Below are positions 16,872 through 25,463 of a stretch of DNA of 64,000 nt, piece after piece. Made by a program: the position numbers and the translations under genes. The number at the start of each line of letters is the position of its first letter. The stretch's first letter is position 1. The notes beneath the pieces were generated by a model. The model saw nothing but the letters and a program-made list of their open reading frames with translations. It was not told the DNA's origin and ran no database searches. The stretch is from Shewanella electrica (GTDB taxonomy: Bacteria > Pseudomonadota > Gammaproteobacteria > Enterobacterales > Shewanellaceae), in the NCBI RefSeq assembly GCF_022321485.1, contig NZ_JAKOGG010000003.1:248001-312000 (forward strand). The letters run 5' to 3'.

Positions 16872-17540
16872 TTACTGCCGCGCTTGTGCGGTGAGTTGCT
16901 GCACTAGATCTGGGGCTAACTGTAGTTGCCGTGCTAACTCATCGAGATAAGCGCGTTCCATAAAATTGTTACCGTCCGTCATCAGCAGTGAGGCGAGATA
17001 AACCTCCGCCGCTTGCTCTGGCGTACGCGCCAACTTGGCAATTTCGCCCACATCCAATGGCTTAGATAGCTCTTGCACAAACAACAACTGCACCTCGCCA
17101 TTGGCTTGCAACGAGGCTAAGGTTTGTTTGATTTTCTCCGACTCCTGTTCATCCACATGACCATCGGCTTTGGCGGCGGCAATCATCGCTTTGGCGATGA
17201 GCGCTTCATGTGCAATCTGTGCCTCGGCCGTGGTGGTGCTGCTCGGTAATGCTGCGGGCTCAGCACTGCTGTTGCCACGCTTGGCTTGCCAATCGCGATA
17301 CACCTTATAGGCCACACCACCTAATGCGGCAGCGCCGCCAATTTTAAGTGCCGTGCCGGCAAATTTTTTACTCTTGCGCGAGCCCAGCAATAACCCCATT
17401 AACGTACCACCAGCGGCGCCAATGCCTAGCGTCGCGAGTTGTTGGCGATTGACGCCAGCAACAATCTCGCGTGTTTGTTGGCTGCCAACTTGTACGATAT
17501 TCGAATTAAGCGCTTGGTTGAGTAATCCACGTAGATCCAT
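16872..17540 (-). CDS. yebE: YebE-like DUF533 protein (TerB-like)
   Basis: A 222-residue protein of the YebE/DUF533 family. The N-terminal part has a Gly/Ala-rich hydrophobic segment (about 35-77: GAAGGTLMGLLLG, then GGAAALGGVAYKVYRDW), a short linker with Ser/Thr/Pro, then a helical C-terminal domain similar to the tellurite-resistance TerB fold, with KAMIAAAKADGHVDEQESEKI at about 117-137 and a later YLASLLM. The family is inner-membrane-associated and envelope-stress-regulated in E. coli; its biochemical role is unknown. The ATG at 17540 follows GAGGT. It stands alone between the GNAT gene and pncA, followed by a 10-bp hairpin. Confidence 0.82.
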   Translation of the reverse strand: MDLRGLLNQALNSNIVQVGSQQTREIVAGVNRQQLATLGIGAAGGTLMGLLLGSRKSKKFAGTALKIGGAAALGGVAYKVYRDWQAKRGNSSAEPAALPSSTTTAEAQIAHEALIAKAMIAAAKADGHVDEQESEKIKQTLASLQANGEVQLLFVQELSKPLDVGEIAKLARTPEQAAEVYLASLLMTDGNNFMERAYLDELARQLQLAPDLVQQLTAQARQ

Positions 17541-17706
17541 GCTGCATACCTCACGTTGATGATGGCAGCGTCATCTCACCAATAAAGACTGAAATGGGAA
17601 TGAAATAAAAATGATTCCTTTTTAGGCAAATAGCTAAGCCGCTACTACCGTCTTCCAGAACGGCTGAAAACCGAAACTTGCTTGGGCAACAGCCCCTGCA
17701 CACGTG

Positions 17707-18219
17707 TTACAAGGCGATCCAGTAACGCACCAACGGCGTCGGGTCATCGACGCCAACAATGCTCGCTTCCAACACGCCGCCATTGGCTTCAATCACCGCG
17801 CGGGAGGCGCGATTGTTCTCCTCCGCCACCAGCAGCACCCGCGTTAAGCCAAGCTTTTTGGCTTCAGGCAACGCCAATTGCAACAGCCGTTTGCCATAGC
17901 CTTTTTGTCGTTGCGATGGCGCGACATCATAACCGATATGGCCGCCTTCCCAACTAAGATAAGGCGTATCAATGTGATGCCGAACCCTAATCGCCCCCAG
18001 CAGTTGTTGCTGATCGAGCAGCCAAAAATGGTGGCAAGGCACTTGATCTGCCGCTAACTGCTCACCACGCATCTGTGCGGCGATAGTGGCGATATAACCA
18101 CTGAAGTCCGCAATACCGGGCTGATAATAGGGCGCATTTACCGCATCACGTTCGGCAAAGTCGTTATAAAAGGCCCGAAAAGATGATTCATGTTGCAAAC
18201 TGGGTATCACAAGCTGCAT
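17707..18219 (-). CDS. GNAT-family N-acetyltransferase
   Basis: A 170-residue acetyl-CoA-dependent transferase of unknown substrate. The core motif A is clear: the strand GGHIGYDVAPSQRQKGYGKRLLQLAL at about 92-117, with Q/RxxGxG pyrophosphate loop RQKGYG, then VLLVAEENNRASRAVIEANGG, typical of motif B where Asn-Asn contacts the cofactor. The N-terminal half is less conserved and has ADQVPCHHFWLLD, similar to YjdF/YkkB-type stand-alone acetyltransferases. The ATG at 18219 follows GGGAG. It is divergent from the MASE1-GGDEF gene. Confidence 0.85.
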   Translation of the reverse strand: MQLVIPSLQHESSFRAFYNDFAERDAVNAPYYQPGIADFSGYIATIAAQMRGEQLAADQVPCHHFWLLDQQQLLGAIRVRHHIDTPYLSWEGGHIGYDVAPSQRQKGYGKRLLQLALPEAKKLGLTRVLLVAEENNRASRAVIEANGGVLEASIVGVDDPTPLVRYWIAL

Positions 18220-18386
18220 TGCTGCTCCCTTAGCGCTAAGCTCAACTCTGCATAAAAAGTCCGGCAGTCTATGTTCTACAATGGTGAAGAATTTTTCTCT
18301 ACGTTAGCCAAATTAGCGTATCGCCAGCTAAAATCAAAAGTATTCATCTGTAGGCCAGTCAGGCGTCGTCACACGAGAGTATCGAT

Positions 18387-19886
18387 TTGCCATCAACCAA
18401 CAGCCATCCTCCGTCCGCCTCGGTAATCAGCAGTCGCCTGAGAATCAACCGCCTACTGATGCAACTGCCACTGCTGAGCGATTTGCTACTGCTGTCGCTG
18501 TGGTTGGGATTGTGGCGAGTATCGGCGTTAATGGAATATGCGCCGCATGCGAGCGTCTGGTTTCCGCCAGCAGGAGTCAGCTTTGCCGCCTTTATGTTAC
18601 TGGGTTTACGTGCAGCGCCAAGTATCGCCCTCAGTTGTATTGTGGTCACCTTTTGGGAAGCGAATCTCTATCAGTCTGAAGCAACAGCACTACAACTGCT
18701 GATCGTGGGGAGTTTATTTGCGATAGCCCACATCGTGCCCTATTATGCCGCCGCCAGCCTGCTGCGGCTGTTTGTGCACAGTGATGAACAAAAGCTGCCG
18801 CGGTTGATTTTGGCCTTTATGATCATTGGCCCGCTGGCATCACTTAGTGCCGCCTACTGTGTGCAAATCTCACTGCATATTGGCGGCGTTATCACCGATG
18901 ACAGCAGTATGTTGTGGTTACCGCTGTGGATTGGTGATCTCATTGGCATCATCGTACTGACCCCCTTAGCCATCGGCCTGATCAGCCGTATCTATCCCGC
19001 CAGTGGCGTGTGGCTGAGCGAGATCGGTTTGCGCCAAACACCGGGCTCGGCCTACGCCTTCATGACCAAATTGCTGCTGGCCTTGGCGCTATCAACATTC
19101 ATCATGTTAGTCGCGGCACGTTTTAACATTCGTGAGTTGGCCTTCGCCATCTTTTTTATCGGCATCGCACAGATGTGGATTGTGTATACCGAAACGCCGC
19201 TGCGTAGCGCACTATCCATCGCCCTACTCAGCGCCCTCACCGCCGTGTTAGTCAAATGGCTCAACTTGGGCGACGATGCGCTGATTTATCAGTTTTCTAT
19301 GAGCGTATTAGCCGCCAGTACCTACTTCGGTTTGTTGATCCCAGTGTTAGCGTCGAATAACGAGCGTCTACAAGCGTTGGCACACAAAGACCCCTTAACC
19401 AAAGTGCTCAGCCGCCAGCACTTCTTCCACTTGGCGCAGCAGGAAGTACAACGCGCCAACTTTTACCAACAGTCCGTTTGCATTGCGGTGTTTGATGTCG
19501 ACCATTTCAAAGCCATCAATGATAACTACGGCCACAGTGCTGGCGATGGCGCGTTGAAGTTTCTGACCAAGGAGATCGGTGCACGGTTGGGGCCAGCAGA
19601 TTTGCTCGGCCGTTTTGGCGGCGACGAATTTATGTTGTTGTTACCGTCTAACTCGTTAGCACAAGCCCAACAAAAACTCGCGGCAATTTTCCAACAGGTC
19701 AGCCAATTAGAGTTAACGCAGCTGGAGCTATCGCTACATTGCAGCGTCGGAGTCACTGAAGTGACAGCGGAAGACACGCTAAGCCGCGCCTTTGAACGTG
19801 CCGACTGCTTGTTGCTGACAGCGAAAAAACAGGGACGGAATCAAGTTGTTGCCGCTAACCAGCTGAAAATTACCGCCGAGGCGTAA
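18387..19886 (+). CDS. Diguanylate cyclase with MASE1 sensor domain
   Basis: A 499-residue membrane protein that should make cyclic di-GMP from two GTP. Residues about 25-310 form a MASE1 domain of eight or more membrane segments with the motif HASVWFPPAGVSFAAFMLLG. The C-terminal GGDEF domain starts near 335 (HKDPLTKVLSRQHFF) and has FDVDHFKAINDNYGHSAGD and an intact RFGGDEF near residue 411. The inhibitory I-site RxxD is not present: the matching position reads GPAD. The start is a TTG at 18387 after GAGAG; no better ATG lies upstream of MASE1, and the first internal ATG would cut into the first helix. The signal sensed is unknown. Confidence 0.88.
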   Translation: MPSTNSHPPSASVISSRLRINRLLMQLPLLSDLLLLSLWLGLWRVSALMEYAPHASVWFPPAGVSFAAFMLLGLRAAPSIALSCIVVTFWEANLYQSEATALQLLIVGSLFAIAHIVPYYAAASLLRLFVHSDEQKLPRLILAFMIIGPLASLSAAYCVQISLHIGGVITDDSSMLWLPLWIGDLIGIIVLTPLAIGLISRIYPASGVWLSEIGLRQTPGSAYAFMTKLLLALALSTFIMLVAARFNIRELAFAIFFIGIAQMWIVYTETPLRSALSIALLSALTAVLVKWLNLGDDALIYQFSMSVLAASTYFGLLIPVLASNNERLQALAHKDPLTKVLSRQHFFHLAQQEVQRANFYQQSVCIAVFDVDHFKAINDNYGHSAGDGALKFLTKEIGARLGPADLLGRFGGDEFMLLLPSNSLAQAQQKLAAIFQQVSQLELTQLELSLHCSVGVTEVTAEDTLSRAFERADCLLLTAKKQGRNQVVAANQLKITAEA

Positions 19887-19943
19887 CGCGAAATTAGCGG
19901 CTATGGCATACTGAGCCATTATCCACCCGTTAGCTGTTGTTTC

Positions 19944-20480
19944 ATGCACATTATCGACTGCCAATATGCGCTTCACGGTGAAGCCATTCTCGCTATTTTT
20001 AACGACGCCATCGCCAATACCACCGCACTGTACGAATACGCGCCGCGGGATCATGCTCGCATTCAACAATGGTTTGCCGCCAAACAAGCAGGCAACTTTC
20101 CGGTGATTGGTGCGCTAGATGAGCATGGTCAACTGATGGGGTTTGCCAGCTACGGGCCATTTCGCGGCTATCCAGCCAACAAGTATTCGGTTGAACATTC
20201 AGTGTACGTTGACCAGCAGTTTCGTGGTCGAGGAGTGGCAAAAGCATTAATGCAGGCACTGCTGCAATTGGCGCAACAGCAGCAGTTACATGTGATGGTC
20301 GGTGCTATTGATGCTGCTAACGGTGCCAGTATCGGGCTGCATGAAACACTGGGTTTTAGTCATTCCGGCACCTTGCCGCAAGTCGCGTTCAAGTTTGGTC
20401 GTTGGCTAGATTTGGCCTTTTATCAAAAGCTACTGCCAACCCCGAACGCGCCTTGCGACGACGAGCAGCTTACTCCTTGA
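19944..20480 (+). CDS. GNAT N-acetyltransferase, phosphinothricin/methionine-sulfone type
   Basis: A 178-residue acetyltransferase resembling the Pat/MnaT (YncA) group, which acetylates amino-acid analogues such as methionine sulfone or phosphinothricin. Seen: AILAIFNDAIANTTALYEY at about 14-32, GFASYGPFR in the middle, the motif A strand HSVYVDQQFRGRGVAKALMQAL with the RGRGVA cofactor loop at about 93-99, and IDAANGASIGLHETLGFSHSG with the conserved Asn-x-x-Ser. The WLDLAFYQ ending also fits the group. The start ATG at 19944 has a poor ribosome site. Its last 11 bases overlap the convergent SIMPL gene. Confidence 0.86.
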   Translation: MHIIDCQYALHGEAILAIFNDAIANTTALYEYAPRDHARIQQWFAAKQAGNFPVIGALDEHGQLMGFASYGPFRGYPANKYSVEHSVYVDQQFRGRGVAKALMQALLQLAQQQQLHVMVGAIDAANGASIGLHETLGFSHSGTLPQVAFKFGRWLDLAFYQKLLPTPNAPCDDEQLTP

Positions 20481-21171
20481 GTTTATAGCTGACTTCGACC
20501 CGATCAGAGAAATTCACTGTGCCATATTGATAGCTTTGGTCGGTCGAGGCTTGTTTCATCTCGGCCGCATTAAAACGCAGCGTAGTCACTGGCGTTTGTT
20601 CGAAGTAGCGAATCGACCAAACGCCGTCAAGTTGCGTGTCAAAACCTTTGGCTAACGCTTTGGCTTTTTGCTTAGCATCCTCGATTGCCGCGTCACGTGC
20701 TTTTAAGCGTAGCTCTGCTTCTTTGCTCGATTTCAGGTTAATCTGCCGCACATTGTTCATGCCCTCTTCTAGCGCTTTATCCAATACGGCATTGAGTTGG
20801 GGCAATGACAACGTCAGCGTGACGTCGCGGCTGGCGCGATAGCCGGTCAATTCCGGTTCTTGCTCTTTGGGATAACGATATTGCGGGGTTAAGTTCAAAT
20901 TGGCGCTGCTGATATCATCCTTTTTCACACCGGACTTCAGCAGGCGCTCAATAAAGGCCGATACCGCCTTATCGGCTTGCTGCTTGGCACTGGAAGCATC
21001 ATCACCTTTTGCCACCACCGCCACGGTAACTTCGGCCATATCAGGCTCGGCTTGAATTTGACTCACACCCACCGTTTCTAACAGCGGTTGCTCGGCCGCC
21101 AGCACGGCCGAAGACAGTAATAAACACGGTACACCTAATAACAACAGCTTGTTTGCAGGGGTAAATTTCAT
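20470..21171 (-). CDS. Exported SIMPL-domain (DUF541, YggE-like) protein
   Basis: A 233-residue periplasmic protein with a signal peptide (about 1-25, ending VLAAE) and one SIMPL domain, the fold named for a mouse signalling protein and found in E. coli YggE. Seen: VGVSQIQAEPDMAEVTVAVVAKG at the start of the domain, LKSGVKKDDISSANLNLTPQY, and the Lys/Ala-rich helix LKARDAAIEDAKQKAKALA near residue 157. YggE-type proteins lower oxidative damage by an unknown mechanism, so a stress role is only suggested. The ATG at 21171 follows GGAAAA. It overlaps the 3' end of the convergent acetyltransferase gene by 11 bases. Confidence 0.85.
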   Translation of the reverse strand: MKFTPANKLLLLGVPCLLLSSAVLAAEQPLLETVGVSQIQAEPDMAEVTVAVVAKGDDASSAKQQADKAVSAFIERLLKSGVKKDDISSANLNLTPQYRYPKEQEPELTGYRASRDVTLTLSLPQLNAVLDKALEEGMNNVRQINLKSSKEAELRLKARDAAIEDAKQKAKALAKGFDTQLDGVWSIRYFEQTPVTTLRFNAAEMKQASTDQSYQYGTVNFSDRVEVSYKLKE

Positions 21172-21310
21172 CGCTTGTTTTCCTTGCTAGGCACAATAGC
21201 CATAACGCTATGAGAGTTAAGCCAACATAGCAAGGCCTAGCCGCCAACTGTTCAGTATCACGTCAGGATATTTTTTAACCACTCCCGCTGTACCTTTTAT
21301 GTGGCTGAGG

Positions 21311-21316
21311 TATAAT
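21311..21316 (+). promoter_or_regulatory. Candidate -10 box of rimO
   Basis: A perfect TATAAT at 21311-21316, 62 bases before the rimO start. The -35 region (CTGTAC at 17-base spacing) matches poorly, so the promoter call rests on the -10. Confidence 0.45.
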
Positions 21317-21377
21317 CGCCGCCTTATTTTTGGGGCAAGCCTGCCCTTAGAGTTAACAGCACTGCGGAACGCCTATC

Positions 21378-22817
21378 TTGAAAAATTCAGTCGAGACTTT
21401 TGATCCCAAACAAACCACCACGCTAGATACCGCCGAAAAGACCTTGGCGCAGTCTGCCGCAACTGCTGACGCAGTGGCGAACGGCAATCGTATCGGCTTT
21501 GTCAGCTTGGGCTGCCCGAAAAACCTCGTGGACTCAGAACGTATTCTGACGCAACTGCGTATCGACGGTTATGAAGTCACCAATAGCTACCAAGATTCAG
21601 ACTTAGTGATCGTTAACACCTGCGGCTTTATTGATGCGGCAGTGGAAGAGTCGTTAGATGCCATCCGCGAAGCGCTGGAAGAAAACGGCAAAGTGTTGGT
21701 GACTGGTTGCTTGGGTGCTAAAGAAAACCAAATTCGCGAAGTGCATCCAGATGTGCTGGAAATCACCGGCCCACACAGCTATGAAGCGGTGCTGCAGCAC
21801 GTGCATAAATACGTGCCAAAACCAGAGCACAACCCATTTACCTCACTGATCCCACAAACCGGCGTCAAGCTCACACCTAAGCACTATGCCTATTTGAAGA
21901 TTTCCGAAGGCTGTGACAACCGCTGTACCTTCTGCATCATCCCCTCATTGCGTGGTGATCTCGACAGCCGTGACATCGGCAGCGTGTTGGATGAAGCCAA
22001 ACGTTTGGTGGAAAGCGGCGTACAAGAGATTCTGGTCGTCAGCCAAGACACCTCCGCCTACGGTAAAGACCAAGGTGGCCGCACTGCGTTTTGGAACGGC
22101 ATGCCAGTAAAACAAAACATCACCGAGCTGGCACGCCAGTTGGGCAAAATGGGCGCGTGGATCCGTCTGCACTACGTTTACCCCTATCCTTGGGTCGACG
22201 AGTTGATCCCATTGATGGCCGAAGGTTTGATCCTTCCGTATCTGGATCTGCCGCTGCAACATGCCAGCCCACGCGTACTTAAATTGATGAAACGCCCTGG
22301 CCGCGTTGATCGCCAATTAGACGCGATCCGCAAATGGCGTGAGATCTGCCCAGATCTGGTCATCCGCTCAACCTTTATCGTTGGTTTCCCTGGCGAAACC
22401 GAAGAGGATTTTCAAATCCTGCTCGATTTCTTGAAAGAAGCCCGCTTAGATCGCGTTGGCTGTTTCAAATACTCAGAAGTAGAAGGCGCTGCCGCCAATG
22501 AACTCGGTGAAGAGCTGATCAGCGAGGAAGTTAAAGAGGAACGTTACCAGCGCTTTATGGAAGTGCAAGCAGAGATCAGCGCTGAACGTTTAGCACGCTT
22601 AGTCGGTCGTGAGCTGGATATTTTGATCGATGACGTCGATGAAGAAGGTGCGGTTGGCCGTTGTTATGCTGATGCGCCAGAGATTGACGGCATGGTGTTT
22701 ATCAACGATGAAACCGAACTAGAACCTGGTAACTTGGTACGCGCGCGTATTACTTACTCTGATGAACACGATTTGTGGGCGGAGTTGGTGGATATGCCGG
22801 ATGAAACTGAGGCCTAA
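21378..22817 (+). CDS. rimO: Ribosomal protein S12 methylthiotransferase RimO
   Basis: A 479-residue radical-SAM enzyme that adds a methylthio group to an Asp of ribosomal protein S12. The first iron-sulfur cluster is bound by C46 (LGCPKN), C82 (NTCGFI) and C111 (GCLGA); the radical-SAM cluster by C179, C183 and C186 (CDNRCTFC). A TRAM RNA/protein-binding domain follows near the C-terminus. The start is a TTG at 21378 with a weak ribosome site; the Shewanella-type N-terminal extension [12 protein letters not shown] begins right after it, and no ATG lies nearby. It stands alone behind a perfect -10 box and before an intrinsic terminator at 22836. Confidence 0.94.
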   Translation: MKNSVETFDPKQTTTLDTAEKTLAQSAATADAVANGNRIGFVSLGCPKNLVDSERILTQLRIDGYEVTNSYQDSDLVIVNTCGFIDAAVEESLDAIREALEENGKVLVTGCLGAKENQIREVHPDVLEITGPHSYEAVLQHVHKYVPKPEHNPFTSLIPQTGVKLTPKHYAYLKISEGCDNRCTFCIIPSLRGDLDSRDIGSVLDEAKRLVESGVQEILVVSQDTSAYGKDQGGRTAFWNGMPVKQNITELARQLGKMGAWIRLHYVYPYPWVDELIPLMAEGLILPYLDLPLQHASPRVLKLMKRPGRVDRQLDAIRKWREICPDLVIRSTFIVGFPGETEEDFQILLDFLKEARLDRVGCFKYSEVEGAAANELGEELISEEVKEERYQRFMEVQAEISAERLARLVGRELDILIDDVDEEGAVGRCYADAPEIDGMVFINDETELEPGNLVRARITYSDEHDLWAELVDMPDETEA

Positions 22818-22835
22818 GCCATAATAGCTACAAAG

Positions 22836-22861
22836 AAGCGTGCCTTTGGGTGCGCTTTTTT
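22836..22861 (+). terminator. Intrinsic terminator of rimO
   Basis: Stem AAGCGTGCC/GGTGCGCTT (with two G-U pairs) around a short T-rich loop, followed by a run of T, 19 bases after the rimO stop. Confidence 0.82.
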
Positions 22862-22866
22862 ATTGC

Positions 22867-23088
22867 CTAACAAACGCTTAGCCGATAAAAATCAAAAGGG
22901 GCAAAGCCCTTGTGTGCTTGCCCCTTCTGGTTGCGTTGTTTACGTTGGAAGGCACCCTTACCTTTTTTGGCGCTCTCTGTTCGGGTACGAAACAGTGAAC
23001 TGGTGACTACCGCTTTGAGTGCGTTATCCATAATCTCGCCGCGCCCAAATTCATGTTGCGGCACTGGCCGCTTGCTACGTTTTGCCAT
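22867..23088 (-). CDS. arfA: Alternative ribosome-rescue factor ArfA
   Basis: A 73-residue rescue factor that binds the A site of ribosomes stuck at the end of a broken mRNA and recruits release factor RF2. It matches ArfA closely in the active part: HEFGRGEIMDNALKAVV then SLFRTRTESAKKGKGAFQRK at about 31-50, the basic stretch that enters the mRNA channel. The ATG at 23088 follows GAGGT; a longer frame to 23187 is not supported. The C-terminal tail GFAPFDFYRLSVC is hydrophobic, like the degradation tail of E. coli ArfA. The frame contains a terminator-like hairpin (22884-22926) before the stop codon, which fits the known arfA control in which the mRNA lacks a stop and the product is tagged by tmRNA unless tmRNA fails. 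Confidence 0.93.
   Translation of the reverse strand: MAKRSKRPVPQHEFGRGEIMDNALKAVVTSSLFRTRTESAKKGKGAFQRKQRNQKGQAHKGFAPFDFYRLSVC
22884..22926 (-). terminator. Terminator-like hairpin inside the arfA frame
   Basis: On the minus strand a perfect 9-bp stem AAGGGGCAA/TTGCCCCTT (22926-22918 with 22904-22896) with a 13-base loop is followed by TTGATTTTT. It lies within codons 55-65 of arfA, before the stop at 22867, so transcripts ending here carry no stop codon. Confidence 0.8.
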
Positions 23089-23289
23089 AGAAACCTCATC
23101 AATAATGGCTTGACCGTCATTGGTCAATATGTCTAAAAATCGCACGATAGCGTACGCTGTTGCGGCTAAATGTCCAGCGATTTTCAATTGTAATTACTAG
23201 CAACAATGCTTACATTGGTGAAGATCTCCTCGACTGTGCTGAATTCAGCCTGTTAACTCCATTAAAATAACAAGAGAGCATCCATTTAC

Positions 23290-23922
23290 ATGACAGTTGG
23301 CGCAAAAGGATTCATTCGCTATAGCGGAATGGCGCTAGTTTGTATGCTGTTCATCGGCCAAACACAAGCAGTGTCATTAAGTATTCCCCCACTGATGACC
23401 GCATCAGAACTACTTACTCAACTTAACCAACATCTCATCAACAGCAAAAATGCACCGGGCACATTAGATTATTGGTGCCAAAGTTATTTAGCCTCGCCGA
23501 CCGCACTCACCGTCAACCGTGTGAATGAACCGACGCCAACAGTGCCGAAAGAAGTAAGGCAACAACTGCATATCGGATCGGCAACGCAGCCGCAATATCT
23601 CAAATTGCAATATCAGTGCGATAACAAAGTGGTGGCGGTATTTGAGCATTGGTATCTGCCCAACATGTTGCCTAAAGAGGTGGAAACACAGATGCGCGAT
23701 CATCCCATCAGCTTTGGCCGCGAGTTACGCAAGCTGGGTTACTATCGCCAAAGTTTGAATAACCAACCATTATGGCCTGATTCGGGGGCTGGTTCGCTGC
23801 CCGCCATAGTGTTACAGCAGCAAGCTTTGCTGTACCGTAATGACAAAACGCCTTTTAGCGTGGTATCAGAACACTATTCGCGGCAACTGTTGCCCATGGC
23901 ACAACAAGTCGACCCCTACTAA
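23290..23922 (+). CDS. Exported protein of unknown function, possible chorismate-lyase/UTRA fold
   Basis: I do not recognise this 210-residue protein with confidence. It has a signal peptide (about 1-27, ending QTQAVS). The mature part has DYWCQSYLAS near 60, a VNRVNEPTP loop, LKLQYQCDNKVVAVFEHWYLP at about 104-124, HPISFGRELRKLGYYRQSL at about 138-156 and RNDKTPFSVVSEHYSRQLLP near the end. The order of these blocks (strand, hydrophobic turn with Pro, helix with GxxLRKLG, final strand with SEHYSRxLLP) resembles UbiC-type chorismate lyases and the UTRA ligand domain, but the catalytic set is not clearly there and an exported lyase would be odd. It stands alone, ahead of a strong bidirectional terminator. 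Confidence 0.6.
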   Translation: MTVGAKGFIRYSGMALVCMLFIGQTQAVSLSIPPLMTASELLTQLNQHLINSKNAPGTLDYWCQSYLASPTALTVNRVNEPTPTVPKEVRQQLHIGSATQPQYLKLQYQCDNKVVAVFEHWYLPNMLPKEVETQMRDHPISFGRELRKLGYYRQSLNNQPLWPDSGAGSLPAIVLQQQALLYRNDKTPFSVVSEHYSRQLLPMAQQVDPY

Positions 23923-23944
23923 AAAGGCGCCCCCGGCGCCTTTT
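23922..23944. terminator. Bidirectional terminator before pmbA
   Basis: A perfect 10-bp stem AAAAGGCGCC/GGCGCCTTTT with a CCC loop, directly after the stop of the exported protein and 18 bases past the pmbA stop. The A and T arms make it effective on both strands. Confidence 0.92.
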
Positions 23945-23961
23945 GCTACTTAATTGCTCAG

Positions 23962-25305
23962 TTAATTACCGGCAATCTTCATCTGTTCAATAAAGATTGC
24001 GCCCGTGTTGATCGAAGAGCGCTGCTCACGATCGCTGCTCACAGCAACAATGTTGCGGTACATATCTTTAAGGTTGCTGGCGATAGTGATCTCTTCCACT
24101 GGATATTGGATCTCACCATTTTCAACATAAAATCCGGCAGCACCGCGAGAGTAATCACCGGTCACCGCGTTCACGCCTTGGCCCATCACTTCGGTCACTA
24201 ACAAACCAGTACCCATCTGTTGCAGCAACTGCGCTAAGGTTTTACCGCTGTCACTCACGCGCCAGTTATAAATCCCACCGGCATGACCGGTATTTTTCAT
24301 ACCCAGTTTACGGGCGGAATAGCTGGTGAGCAGATAGGTTTGCAAAGCACCATTATCCACGATCAGGCGATCTTGCGTTGCCACGCCTTCGCTGTCGTAC
24401 ATGGCACTGGCAAGGCCACCGAGTAGATGCGGTTGCTCATGAATGTTGAACCATTCTGGGAATAAGGTTTGACCGAGAGAATCCTGTAAAAAGCTCGATT
24501 TGCGATACAAACTGGAACCGCTAATTGCACCAACAAAATGCCCCAGCAAACCGGTGGCAATATCAGCAGCAAAGATCACCGGCAGTTTGCCGGTAGGCAA
24601 CTTACGCGCGCCAAGGCGGCTGACGGTTTTATGCGCCGCACTCTGGCCAATTAACTGCGCCGATTGCAGTTGCTCAAAACGACGCGCGACGGTGTAGTCG
24701 TAATCGCGTTGCATATCGCCTTGTTCATCGCTGCCAATCACCACACAACTTAAGCTGTAACGGCTGCTGCAGTATCCATGCAAAAAGCCGTGGCTGTTAC
24801 CGTACACTTTAATGCTGCTATGGGCATTGGCACTGGCACCATCGGAGTTAGTAATGCGGCTATCGGTCGCCAATGCGGCAGTTTCCGCGGCGATAGCGAG
24901 TTCAGCCAACTCTTCGGCACTGCAATGGCGCGGATGGTACACATCAAGATCAGGGAATGTCGTTGCCATCAACTCAGCATCGGTGAGGCCAGCGGCAGGA
25001 TCTTCACTGGTGTAACGGGCAATGCCATCGGCCGCTCTCACCGCTTGTTTAATCGCTTCCGGTGACAGATCAGAGGTAGAAGAATTGCCTTTATGACCAT
25101 CACGATACACTGTGATACCTAAGGCGCCGTCTTTATTGAATTCCACCGTCTCCACTTCTTTAAGACGGCTAGAAACACTTAACCCTTGCTGCTTACTAAT
25201 CGCAACTTCTGCGGCACTGCTGCCGAGGCTACGGGCATATTCAAGCGCAGTGGCTACCGCATCTTTTAATGCAGGCAGCTCAGCATCGATAAACGGAACT
25301 GACAC
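23962..25305 (-). CDS. pmbA: Metalloprotease subunit PmbA (TldE)
   Basis: The partner of TldD in a heteromeric protease that processes microcin B17 and degrades unfolded peptides such as the CcdA antitoxin. It has the family pattern: [22 protein letters not shown] near the start, [43 protein letters not shown] and the C-terminal [21 protein letters not shown]. No HExxxH is present, as expected, since the active site is in TldD. I use the GTG at 25305, which gives about 447 residues and lines up with relatives; TTG starts at 25317 and 25347 are possible. Its promoter must lie in the gap shared with darP, which also holds a 16-bp palindrome. Confidence 0.9.
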   Translation of the reverse strand: MSVPFIDAELPALKDAVATALEYARSLGSSAAEVAISKQQGLSVSSRLKEVETVEFNKDGALGITVYRDGHKGNSSTSDLSPEAIKQAVRAADGIARYTSEDPAAGLTDAELMATTFPDLDVYHPRHCSAEELAELAIAAETAALATDSRITNSDGASANAHSSIKVYGNSHGFLHGYCSSRYSLSCVVIGSDEQGDMQRDYDYTVARRFEQLQSAQLIGQSAAHKTVSRLGARKLPTGKLPVIFAADIATGLLGHFVGAISGSSLYRKSSFLQDSLGQTLFPEWFNIHEQPHLLGGLASAMYDSEGVATQDRLIVDNGALQTYLLTSYSARKLGMKNTGHAGGIYNWRVSDSGKTLAQLLQQMGTGLLVTEVMGQGVNAVTGDYSRGAAGFYVENGEIQYPVEEITIASNLKDMYRNIVAVSSDREQRSSINTGAIFIEQMKIAGN

Positions 25306-25345
25306 GGTGTTACTCAACTTAAGCAAATGATATTTAGAGCATAAC

Positions 25346-25361
25346 AAACCCCGCGGGGTTT
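25346..25361. repeat. 16-bp perfect palindrome between pmbA and darP
   Basis: AAACCCCGCGGGGTTT reads the same on both strands. It lies 41 bases upstream of the chosen pmbA start and 102 bases upstream of darP, in the divergent promoter region. It could be a protein-binding site or a cruciform; without a loop it is a poor terminator. Confidence 0.5.
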
Positions 25362-25463
25362 CTCATGTATAAAACTTGGCAAAGCTGATGAAAATTCCCG
25401 CCACTACAGACGAAATCTTGCAGAACTGCTACAATCAGCGCGATTTCACTGGAAAACTGAGTT

